Positions 1-5,530 are shown, counted from the stretch's first letter. The stretch: DNA of 5,530 nt from Desulfobacula sp. (GCA_029940245.1 JAOZRF010000219.1:1-5530); one strand, 5' to 3'. Notes: generated by a model not told the origin, from the sequence alone. Made by a program: numbers and translations.

Positions 1-2
1 CA

Positions 3-737
3 ATCAACATTATCACCCAGGCTGACTTAAAGACACCTTTAAAAGAAAAAAAGCGCTCTCCCATTATTGCGGGCAGCAGACCTGAATTTTATGATTTTGA
101 CCTGTTCAAGGCGGGAGAAGAAAATATTGATCTTTTAAACACAAATCTGAAACATATCACCTACACGGTTTTTGACACTGAAACAACGGGGTTGAGTCCT
201 GATGGCGGTGATGAAATTATTTCCATCGCGGCAGTAAGAATTGTTAACAACAAAATTGTATATAAAGATATTTTTGAAGAACTGGTGGACCCTAATAGAG
301 ATATCCCCATGGAATCCTATAAAATTCATGGCATTAATTATGAAATGGTTGCCGGGAAAAATGATATCAGCACTATTTTACCCGTATTCAAAAAATTCAC
401 CGCAAACACAGTACTTGTGGGGCATAATATTGCTTTTGATATGAAGATGCTGAAAGTAAAGGAAAAGTCCACCCATATAAAGTTTTCAAATCCAGTACTG
501 GATACGCTTTTATTATCTGCAATCCTGCATCCTGTCCATGAACAGCATGACATGGAAAATATTGCAAAACGCTTAGGGGTAAATATTATCGGCAGGCATA
601 CAGCCCTTGGGGATACCATTGCCACTGCCCAAATTTTTTTAAAACTGATCCCGATCTTAAACAGTAATGGCGTATTGACCCTCAAAGATGCCATTAAAGC
701 ATCCAAAAAAACCTATTATGCACGGCTGAAATATTAA
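3..737 (+). CDS. DEDDh-family 3'-5' exonuclease (DnaQ/PolC epsilon-like), 5'-truncated by window edge
   Basis: The reading frame is open from the first bases of the window to the TAA at 735-737, so the true start lies upstream and 244 residues are visible. Numbering from the edge, Exo I is FDTETTG (Asp58, Glu60), Exo II is GHNIAFD (Asp146) and Exo III is HTALGD (His199, Asp204). These are all the catalytic residues of a DEDDh two-metal 3'-5' exonuclease related to the proofreading epsilon subunit. A TTG at 192 is not a believable start because it would cut off Exo I. The segment before the nuclease core carries SRPEFYDFDLF, which I associate with larger stand-alone exonucleases encoded next to DUF294/CBS proteins; their N-terminal part is often a membrane or sensor region, not visible here. 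Such proteins are probably not the replicative proofreading subunit; their substrate is unknown. It is followed on the same strand by the LemA and DUF294 genes. Confidence 0.93.
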   Translation: MNIITQADLKTPLKEKKRSPIIAGSRPEFYDFDLFKAGEENIDLLNTNLKHITYTVFDTETTGLSPDGGDEIISIAAVRIVNNKIVYKDIFEELVDPNRDIPMESYKIHGINYEMVAGKNDISTILPVFKKFTANTVLVGHNIAFDMKMLKVKEKSTHIKFSNPVLDTLLLSAILHPVHEQHDMENIAKRLGVNIIGRHTALGDTIATAQIFLKLIPILNSNGVLTLKDAIKASKKTYYARLKY

Positions 738-770
738 TGCCTGCCTGTAAAAGATTATTGTTGAACATCA

Positions 771-786
771 TATCATTTAAATGATA
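771..786. promoter_or_regulatory. Perfect 16-bp palindrome, candidate operator upstream of the LemA gene
   Basis: TATCATTTAAATGATA is identical to its own reverse complement. It sits in the 91-base gap between the exonuclease stop and the LemA start, about 43 bases before the ATG. Flanking bases add weaker ATCAT/TGATGAT symmetry. It is AT-only at the centre and lacks a following T-run, so it is a poor terminator and fits a dimeric regulator site better. No regulator is identified and binding is inference only. Confidence 0.4.
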
Positions 787-828
787 CTTGATGATACAGC
801 AACACCTAACACAAAAAAGGAGTACACC

Positions 829-1452
829 ATGCCTGATCAACTGTCATTGCCGAGATTTATTGGATTCTGTCTCGTTACCCTTGGAATTATTTTATTTTGT
901 GTTGTTTTGGGTGGATACACCAGTTTTTGGAGAGCCCAGAATCGAATTAAAGCATCCATAGAGTATCTGACTGATGCCTGCAAATATAGGGTTGATCTAT
1001 TGCCCGAATTTGTTGAAATGGCAAAAAAAACTGAGCCGCAAGCTTCTATTTTAGTACTAAACCAAACCATTGAAAAAACAAAAAGCATTTTACAGCAGGT
1101 CATTCCCCAAAAAAAACCTCTTGAAAATGACCTGATAAAAAAACTTGAAATTTCCCAGGAAGAATTGACACGCCAATTAAAAGACCTGCTTCCTCAATTG
1201 GAAATATCTCTTGATAAAAAGGATTCTCAACAATTTAAAGACTTTAAAAAAGAATTTATTTCACTTCAGGACCACCTGTTTGTGACAAGAAAACGTTATA
1301 ATGATGAAGTGGACTACTTTATTACAAGAACAATCGAATTTCCCTCATCAGTATTCGCAAAACTGTTTGGATTCAACAAATTAAACTACATTAAAATTTC
1401 AAAAGATGTGCTTTTGCCTTACCATATGGCATTTGAGCCAAAAACATCATGA
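829..1452 (+). CDS. LemA-family membrane-anchored protein
   Basis: A 207-residue protein. The start is ATG 829, six bases after a clear AAGGAG (817-822); an in-frame ATG at 781 lies inside the palindrome and has no ribosome site. Residues about 12-30 form one hydrophobic helix. A mostly helical, charged domain follows. RVDLLPEFVEMAK (54-66) matches the family's RxDLIPNLVExVK helix. The C-terminal signature is present as YNDEVDYF (157-164), a Phe-Pro pair (171-172) and FAKLFGF (176-182). The length is close to the family norm of roughly 180-200. LemA proteins have an N-terminal anchor and a four-helix bundle; their biochemical role is not established. The protein is divergent, so it is best called LemA-like. 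It lies between the exonuclease and DUF294 genes on the same strand, with 22 bases to the next start, which suggests co-transcription. Confidence 0.85.
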   Translation: MPDQLSLPRFIGFCLVTLGIILFCVVLGGYTSFWRAQNRIKASIEYLTDACKYRVDLLPEFVEMAKKTEPQASILVLNQTIEKTKSILQQVIPQKKPLENDLIKKLEISQEELTRQLKDLLPQLEISLDKKDSQQFKDFKKEFISLQDHLFVTRKRYNDEVDYFITRTIEFPSSVFAKLFGFNKLNYIKISKDVLLPYHMAFEPKTS

Positions 1453-1474
1453 ACGCTAAAAAGGATGAATTCAA

Positions 1475-3349
1475 TTGAAAGAAGAATTACAGATTTATCC
1501 ATTTTCATTGCTTTCAAACCAGGAGCAAAAAAAGCTGACTCATGCTTTTTCCTGCGAAAAAGTCACCAAAGATACCGTTCTTCTTGAACAGGACATCACA
1601 AAAGTTGAAAAACTCTATACTCTCTCCAAAGGTTCTGCCCAATATTATTATGCAATGAACAATACAAACATATTGACAGGAAAATTAAAGACAGAAGACA
1701 ATTTTGGTGGTCTTTCAATTCTTTTAAATGATGCCATTTCCATAAGAACCTTAAAAGTGCTTGAAGACAGTGTGTTTATAACCCTTACGGCAGAACTTTT
1801 TTTAACCATCTGTAATGAAAACCCAGAGTTTCAAAATTATTTTACCAATGAGTTCGGCAAATGCATGCTGAATAAATCATTTGCAGGGATAATTTCAAGA
1901 CAGATAAAAGACAGGGAATTCAACCTGCCCTTTTTCAATCGGCCCATCTGGTCCATTTTCCAGCCAAATATTTCCACCTGCCTGATGGAGACCAGCATCA
2001 AAGACGCAGCTTTTAAAATGAGCCGGAACAATACCAGTGCTATTTTGATAAAAAAAGACAAACAAACCATTCAAGGCATTGTCACTGATGCGGATCTGAG
2101 AAAAAAAGCCGTGGCAGTAAACATGGATATGTCCCAGCCCGTCTCAGATATCATGTCCTCTCCCATTATATCCATTTCAGCTGATTGCCAGGTATTTGAA
2201 GCATTTTTATCCATGATTAAAAATGATAAACGTCATTTGGCGGTTTTTGGCCAGTCAGGGGATATTACCGGAATTATCAGTGAAAAAGATCTTATATCAG
2301 CCCAGACAAAATCAACCTATCTTCTCATCAAAACCGTTAAATCAGCTGTCAGTATTCAGGAGATTAAAAATATTCATTCAAAGCTTGAAAAAATGCTTCT
2401 TGATCCCATAAAAAATGGTGCCAACCCTGAATACATAACACGCCTGATCGCTACGTTTTCAGATGCAATAATTGATAAAATCATAAAATTTTCCCTTGAA
2501 AAAATGGGTCCGCCTCCCTGTAAATTTGTATTCTTAACCATGGGATCAGAGGGCCGTGAAGAGCAAACTCTGATATCTGATCAGGACAATGCCATTGTCT
2601 ATGAAGACTCAAAAAACCCTGAAAAAGCAAAACAATACTTTGACGATCTTTCACGACTCATCTGCGACCAGCTGGATATGGCAGGATACCGGTTCTGCGA
2701 TGGCAATAACATGGCAAAAAACCCGAAATGGTGCCGGCCCTTATCCAAATGGAAAGACTATTTCAACACCTGGGTTCGGACATCAAATCCTGAAAACCTT
2801 CTTCACTCCAGTATCTTTTTCGATTTCAGGGGCACCTGGGGAGACATGACCCTGGCAGATGACTTGAAACAATATCTTTTAAACAGCATTAGCGGCTGGT
2901 CCGGATTTCTAAGAAACCTCACTGAAAACACCCTTTATTTTAAACCGCCCATCAGTGTTTTTGGTAAACTTGTGGTAAAAACCCATGGCAAACAAAAAGG
3001 TGCCCTGGATATAAAAATAGCCATGCTGCCCATCATTGATTTTACAAGAATTTATGCCCTTAAAAACGGCATTAAACACACCAATACTTTGACAAGGCTG
3101 TTCAGACTCTATACCAGGAAGGCAATAACAAACAAAGAATATACAGATATTGTAAGGGCCTATAACTACATGATGCAGTTAAGATTCCTGCGACAAATCA
3201 CCACCATTATGGACGAAGGGAAAACCCCTGACAATTATATCTATCCGAACAATCTTTCAGCCCTGGATCAAAAGCTGTTAAAAGAAATTTTTAAAATGAT
3301 TGAAAACCTTCAAAAAAAATTGGAATTTGAATTCATAGGGCTTGTCTAA
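1475..3349 (+). CDS. cNMP-binding-like / CBS pair / GlnD-like nucleotidyltransferase (DUF294) signalling protein
   Basis: A 624-residue soluble protein. The start is TTG 1475, nine bases after AAAAGGA; an in-frame TGA at 1466 excludes any earlier start, and the ATG at 1465 is in another frame. Domains in order: a cyclic-nucleotide-binding fold (about 8-130), two CBS repeats (about 160-285, with GIVTDADLRKK at 201-211 and GIISEKDLI at 266-274), a DUF294 nucleotidyltransferase-like domain (about 310-450) and the DUF294 C-terminal helical domain (about 455-620). The third domain has GSEGREEQ (357-364) and DQD (369-371), the GS-x-GR-x-E...DxD pattern of GlnD-type nucleotidyltransferases, so metal-binding carboxylates are present. 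The cNMP cassette is FGGLSILL with Arg91, lacking the usual Glu, so ligand binding is doubtful. CBS pairs commonly sense adenine nucleotides. In many proteobacteria this family is encoded beside symporter genes and an exonuclease; here exonuclease and LemA genes lie upstream. The substrate of the nucleotidyltransferase is unknown. Confidence 0.93.
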   Translation: MKEELQIYPFSLLSNQEQKKLTHAFSCEKVTKDTVLLEQDITKVEKLYTLSKGSAQYYYAMNNTNILTGKLKTEDNFGGLSILLNDAISIRTLKVLEDSVFITLTAELFLTICNENPEFQNYFTNEFGKCMLNKSFAGIISRQIKDREFNLPFFNRPIWSIFQPNISTCLMETSIKDAAFKMSRNNTSAILIKKDKQTIQGIVTDADLRKKAVAVNMDMSQPVSDIMSSPIISISADCQVFEAFLSMIKNDKRHLAVFGQSGDITGIISEKDLISAQTKSTYLLIKTVKSAVSIQEIKNIHSKLEKMLLDPIKNGANPEYITRLIATFSDAIIDKIIKFSLEKMGPPPCKFVFLTMGSEGREEQTLISDQDNAIVYEDSKNPEKAKQYFDDLSRLICDQLDMAGYRFCDGNNMAKNPKWCRPLSKWKDYFNTWVRTSNPENLLHSSIFFDFRGTWGDMTLADDLKQYLLNSISGWSGFLRNLTENTLYFKPPISVFGKLVVKTHGKQKGALDIKIAMLPIIDFTRIYALKNGIKHTNTLTRLFRLYTRKAITNKEYTDIVRAYNYMMQLRFLRQITTIMDEGKTPDNYIYPNNLSALDQKLLKEIFKMIENLQKKLEFEFIGLV

Positions 3350-3717
3350 AGTCTGAATTCTTCCTTGCAATGCTCACAAAAAGAAGTGGCCGGAACCTGT
3401 TTGCAATGGACACACTTATCCGATAAATAGCGTTCTTTCCCCTGCATCTTGTCACAATGTGGACAATGCCAGTTTTTTCTAGTCGAAACAGTCTTATGGC
3501 AATTAGGACATTTGAAAGGAACTTTTCTGAAAACCAGATAAAAAATCCCTGACGCGATAAAAAACGGGCCCAATAGTTTATATTGAAGGCTTGTTGCAAA
3601 CTGATCAAATTCCATCGAGCTTGAAAGGATAACCCACACCAAAAAAAATATGGCTGTGATAGCCAGAAATTTAAACCTAAAATGAAAAAATACACTTTGT
3701 AATGGTTTTTCCTCCAT
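3346..3717 (-). CDS. Small membrane protein with C-terminal zinc-ribbon cysteines (four CxxC)
   Basis: A protein of 123 residues from ATG 3717. A TTG at 3726 would add three residues, but AAGGAG lies only one base from it and ten bases from the ATG, so the ATG is preferred. The first part is basic and aromatic, followed by two hydrophobic helices (about 13-33 and 47-63). The C-terminal half holds four CxxC knuckles: CPNC (70-73), CPHC (85-88), CVHC (102-105) and CEHC (114-117). These could bind two zinc ions in double-zinc-ribbon style. I do not recognise a named family; small zinc-ribbon membrane proteins like this are usually hypothetical. Its stop (TAG) overlaps the TAA of the convergent DUF294 gene by four bases with no terminator between. 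It has its own ribosome site and probably its own promoter in 3727-3837. Confidence 0.8.
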   Translation of the reverse strand: MEEKPLQSVFFHFRFKFLAITAIFFLVWVILSSSMEFDQFATSLQYKLLGPFFIASGIFYLVFRKVPFKCPNCHKTVSTRKNWHCPHCDKMQGKERYLSDKCVHCKQVPATSFCEHCKEEFRL

Positions 3718-3837
3718 ATTCTCCAAGCTCCTTTTTCCTGTTTATTTTATTTTAATCCATTCCATCTGGTTTCCCTCTTTCAGAAACGATTAGAGTGTGA
3801 TAGTAAAATACCTTTCTGATGATTGCAAGGGAGCATT

Positions 3838-4117
3838 ATGAAAAAAGTAATATTCAAAAATATAACTCAGATTCTTCCCCACCTGAACAGTGTCTTTTTT
3901 CTGATCATTTTTTTTATTTGTTTTTTCCAGATCTTCTGCAAACGGTCAAGTGGTAAGTGTTAACTTGCCTTCTGCCATTCAGGTTGGTGATATTCAGAAA
4001 AGTTGCGACCTGTGCATGTGTGTGCCTAAATTGTGCCCGCCAAGGTCAAACATTTACAAACAATTCCAAACAAAACCAAAAGTAAAGCTTCGAGAGCCTT
4101 ATCAATTAAGGTTTTGA
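3838..4117 (+). pseudogene. Short exported-protein gene broken by a frameshift at a T8 run
   Basis: ATG 3838 follows AAGGGAG (3827-3833) by four bases and opens a 41-residue frame (stop 3961-3963) that starts MKKVIFKN and runs into a very hydrophobic stretch. At the T8 run (3908-3915), removing one T would join it to the frame ending at 4117. The joined product would read ...LIIFLFVFSRSSANGQ, a convincing signal peptide with an SSA cleavage site, followed by a short Cys-containing part (SCDLCMCVPKLC). I do not recognise that part. Near 4085 this second frame already resembles the Old Yellow Enzyme relic, so the mature region may be a fusion of two broken genes. Alternatives are a genuine 41-residue membrane peptide, programmed slippage, or a sequencing error in the homopolymer. 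Confidence 0.35.
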
Positions 4118-4461
4118 AATTACAAAAAAATCAATTAAAGATACCCCTTATCCTTGTAGGCGGTTTTCTTTCCTATCCTCTTGCAGAAGCGGTCGTAACT
4201 TCAGGGGATGCCGACTATGTCGCCCTGGCAAGGCCACTGATAAGGGAGCCCCGCCTTGTCAAGAGATGGGCAGCAGGAGACCTTGAAAAAACAAGTTGTA
4301 TTTCATGTAACTGTTGCTTTTTAACCCTTGCCACGGAAGAGGCATTGCATTGTGCCCAGGACAAGAAGGAAAAAAACAAGAGCAAAAGGGGGGAACACAG
4401 GTTGATAGTGGCCAATTATCTTTGCTTTGGCAGGATTATAGTCAGCACACCATTTTTGTAA
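4085..4461 (+). pseudogene. C-terminal relic of an Old Yellow Enzyme-type NADH:flavin oxidoreductase
   Basis: The frame ending at TAA 4459-4461 encodes KIPLILVGGF, SGDADYVALARPLIREP, RWAAGD and CISCN...HC in the order seen at the C-terminal end of Old Yellow Enzyme-family FMN barrels: the last strands with the phosphate-binding GG and the RPxxREP segment. Complete members have about 350 or more residues, so most of the barrel, including the substrate-binding part, is absent. Upstream, in the neighbouring frame, REPYQL (from 4091) sits at the spacing expected for the family's EAYxL motif if one A is missing from the A7 run at 4124-4130. A GTG at 4033 that opens the longer frame is therefore not a real start. 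Similarity fades near 4395; the last about 20 residues look like read-through past a lost stop. It overlaps the end of the Hsp20 pseudogene on the other strand. It is almost certainly non-functional as an oxidoreductase. Confidence 0.78.
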
Positions 4462-4866
4462 AAAGTTTCCATGGCATCTGATTTGACAGGTCCCGGCAGT
4501 TGAATGGATCTTTGAAAAATGCCTGTACTTCGTTCCATTTTCAGGTAGTTATCACTCTTTTTTAGGATTTTTTCTGAAACGGTTATAGGAATCATCAAAC
4601 ATACGATCCAGTCTCTCACGCATGCTTTTTAACTCTTCAAAAGGATCCCAGGGTTTATTATCAAACGGTTTGAAAAAATCATCTTCCAAGCTGAAATATT
4701 TTTCAAATTCCGTGGTAAAATTATTCTCTGGTTTCTCCAGGTTGGATGATCGATAAAACTTTAGGATAAAAACACCCTGCACAACGGAAATAAAAAAAAG
4801 AAAAAATATCAACCCAATAAGTATTCTTTTATTTTACATGAGTTTTCTGAATAGATTCATACTCAT
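4416..4866 (-). pseudogene. Membrane-anchored Hsp20 (small heat-shock protein) pseudogene with internal deletion
   Basis: Two pieces in different frames belong to one Hsp20-like gene. The 5' piece (to the TGA at 4552-4554) encodes an N-terminal hydrophobic helix (ILIGLIFFLFFISVV), an acidic linker and WDPFEELKSMRERLDRMF, the helix that precedes the alpha-crystallin domain. The 3' piece (ending TAA 4416-4418) encodes DNYLKMERSTGIFQRSIQLP and YKNGVLTIILPKQR, the last strands of that domain with the conserved NGVL. The first half of the domain, roughly 60-65 residues including the usual DLPG loop, is missing between RFRKNP and SDNYL. The pieces also differ by one base of frame at an A-rich junction. 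At the 5' end, ATG 4866/4860 follows TAAGGG, but an in-frame TAA (4834-4836) interrupts it; a TTG at 4812 lies inside the helix and lacks a ribosome site. It lies downstream of an intact Hsp20 gene on the same strand. Confidence 0.82.
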
Positions 4867-4970
4867 ACCCTTATATTAATATTTATGATTACGCCAAGGT
4901 TGTTGAATGCCGGATTGTTGACCAGCTGAATTTATACGATTACATAACAGGTGTTCTTAGCTTTTTTTAA
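4851..4970 (+). other. Short unrecognised reading frame ending just before a terminator
   Basis: After an in-frame TGA (4848-4850) a frame of 39 codons runs to TAA 4968-4970, including YDYAKVVECRIVDQLNLYDY. It has no start codon or ribosome site and I do not recognise it, but its composition is protein-like and its stop is directly followed by the hairpin at 4972-5003. It may be the 3' end of a lost gene. Chance is a serious alternative. Confidence 0.2.
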
Positions 4971-4971
4971 G

Positions 4972-5007
4972 GATGGGAAGCCGTCCGGAGAAAGCTTCCC
5001 ATCTTTT
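4972..5007 (+). terminator. Hairpin followed by TTTT, rho-independent terminator-like
   Basis: GATGGGAAGC (4972-4981) pairs perfectly with GCTTCCCATC (4994-5003), giving a 10-bp stem with a 12-base loop and then TTTTGCTT on the + strand. The minus-strand side is followed by an A-run, not a T-run, so it reads as a + strand terminator. No intact + strand gene ends here now; only the short frame stopping at 4970 does. It is therefore probably a leftover of a deleted gene. Confidence 0.55.
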
Positions 5008-5064
5008 GCTTAATGTTACAGCCTCAAACGCAGATACGAATCCGCGGACAAATTAAATAATTGG

Positions 5065-5451
5065 TTATGAGGTTTTTATCTCTACCTGTCTGGGTTTAGA
5101 TGCTTCAGATTTGGGAAGGTGCAATCTTAACACCCCGTTTTTCAATTCTGCTTCAACTCTTTCAATATCAATGGCCTGGGGCACAGAAAAGCTTCTGGCA
5201 TACTCAACATCAGTAAATTCTGTATCCGTTGCAGCACCTTTCGTAACAAGCTTTCGTATTCCTGAAACCGATAAGGTTCCATTATCAATATTAACAGAGA
5301 TATCATTTTTAACAACTCCCGGCATATCCGCATAAAGAAGAATTTCATCTTCGTTTTCATAGATATCAACTGCAGGAATTGCTTCATACAACCCATGTGT
5401 TTTCTCAATGTTTTTTTCTTCTTTTTTGGCTATTTCTTGTGTCTTCTCCAT
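5065..5451 (-). CDS. Hsp20/alpha-crystallin family small heat-shock protein
   Basis: A complete 128-residue cytoplasmic small heat-shock protein, an ATP-independent holdase that keeps unfolding proteins from aggregating. The start is ATG 5451, six bases after AAGGAG (5458-5463). A charged N-terminal arm (1-20, rich in Lys and Glu) precedes the alpha-crystallin domain (about 24-115), which begins PAVDIYENEDEILLYADMPG and ends KNGVLRLHLPK (104-114), including the family's NGVL. The tail has VEI (123-125), the I/V-x-I motif that docks into neighbouring subunits during oligomer assembly. The short N-terminal arm fits the second member of the Hsp20 gene pairs common in deltaproteobacteria. The gene lies 36 bases downstream of what appears to be another Hsp20 gene and upstream of the Hsp20 pseudogene, suggesting a heat-shock operon whose promoter is outside the window. 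Confidence 0.95.
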   Translation of the reverse strand: MEKTQEIAKKEEKNIEKTHGLYEAIPAVDIYENEDEILLYADMPGVVKNDISVNIDNGTLSVSGIRKLVTKGAATDTEFTDVEYARSFSVPQAIDIERVEAELKNGVLRLHLPKSEASKPRQVEIKTS

Positions 5452-5487
5452 GGTAATCTCCTTTACATCATGAATATATTTTAAAAT

Positions 5488-5530
5488 TCAGCTTATACTG
5501 ATTTTCTTGGGTTTTACCGCCTCGTGTTTT
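5488..5530 (-). CDS. C-terminal end of a probable second Hsp20 gene, cut by window edge
   Basis: The minus strand enters the window in a frame encoding KHEAVKPKKISIS and a TGA stop (5488-5490). The pattern, a basic VKPKK followed by Ile-Ser-Ile, matches the C-terminal I-x-I tail of small heat-shock proteins. It ends 36 bases before the start of the intact Hsp20 gene, as expected for a tandem pair. Only 13 codons are visible, so the family call rests on the tail motif and on context. Confidence 0.55.
   Translation of the reverse strand, partial: KHEAVKPKKISIS

Noticed and set aside
338..706. Minus-strand 122-codon open frame opposite the exonuclease.
   Set aside because: It lies wholly antisense to a gene with all catalytic motifs and shows no family signature; it is a shadow frame.
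781..828. Upstream in-frame ATG that would extend the LemA protein by 16 residues.
   Set aside because: It lies inside the palindrome without a ribosome site, while ATG 829 has AAGGAG six bases upstream and directly precedes the membrane helix.
4033..4090. GTG at 4033 as the start of a 142-residue protein.
   Set aside because: The first 30 or so residues look like unselected Lys-rich sequence, and the family match before KIPLILVGG continues in a different frame; the region is a relic, not a short gene.
4121..4140. A7 run near the flavin oxidoreductase frameshift as a programmed slippage site.
   Set aside because: Most of the enzyme is missing, so restoring the frame would still not give a working protein; decay is the simpler explanation.
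4886..4899. ATGATTACGCCAAG matches the start of the lacZ-alpha coding sequence found in cloning vectors.
   Set aside because: The match is only about 14 bases; the flanks (TATTT before, GTTGTTG after) do not continue into vector sequence, so chance is the simplest explanation.
1..5530. CRISPR repeats, tRNA or rRNA genes, transposases and insertion-sequence inverted repeats.
   Set aside because: I saw no regularly spaced repeats, cloverleaf-like segments, rRNA-like sequence or transposase motifs on either strand.

Overview
The window comes from a low-GC bacterium. Family content (a DUF294/CBS/nucleotidyltransferase-like protein beside a DnaQ-type exonuclease, tandem class A-like Hsp20 genes, an Old Yellow Enzyme relic with a CISCN motif) suggests an anaerobic, Desulfobacterales-like deltaproteobacterium (Desulfobacterota). 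That placement is inferred from recognised families and base composition, not from a search.

Left part (1-3349, + strand): three genes in the same direction. The first is the 3' part of a DEDDh 3'-5' exonuclease gene that begins outside the window. After a 91-base gap holding a perfect 16-bp palindrome come a membrane-anchored LemA-family protein and, 22 bases later, a 624-residue four-part signalling protein: degenerate cNMP-binding domain, CBS pair, GlnD-like nucleotidyltransferase domain and DUF294 C-terminal domain. Exonuclease and DUF294/CBS genes are often neighbours, usually near acetate/solute symporter genes; the LemA gene between them is the unusual part here.

Middle (3346-3717, - strand): a small two-helix membrane protein with four CxxC zinc knuckles. 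It converges on the DUF294 gene and their stop codons overlap.

Right-centre (about 3838-4970): a gene graveyard. It holds a short exported-protein ORF that breaks at a T8 run, the C-terminal end of an Old Yellow Enzyme-type NADH:flavin oxidoreductase with a frameshift, a membrane-anchored Hsp20 pseudogene (- strand) lacking the first half of its alpha-crystallin domain, and a short unrecognised reading frame followed by a hairpin terminator.

Right end (5065-5530, - strand): an intact Hsp20 gene preceded by the last codons of what looks like another Hsp20 gene, 36 bases upstream. With the pseudogene downstream this looks like a former three-gene small heat-shock array.

I do not see a clear new defence or mobile system. 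The best lead is the exonuclease / LemA / cNMP-CBS-nucleotidyltransferase module.
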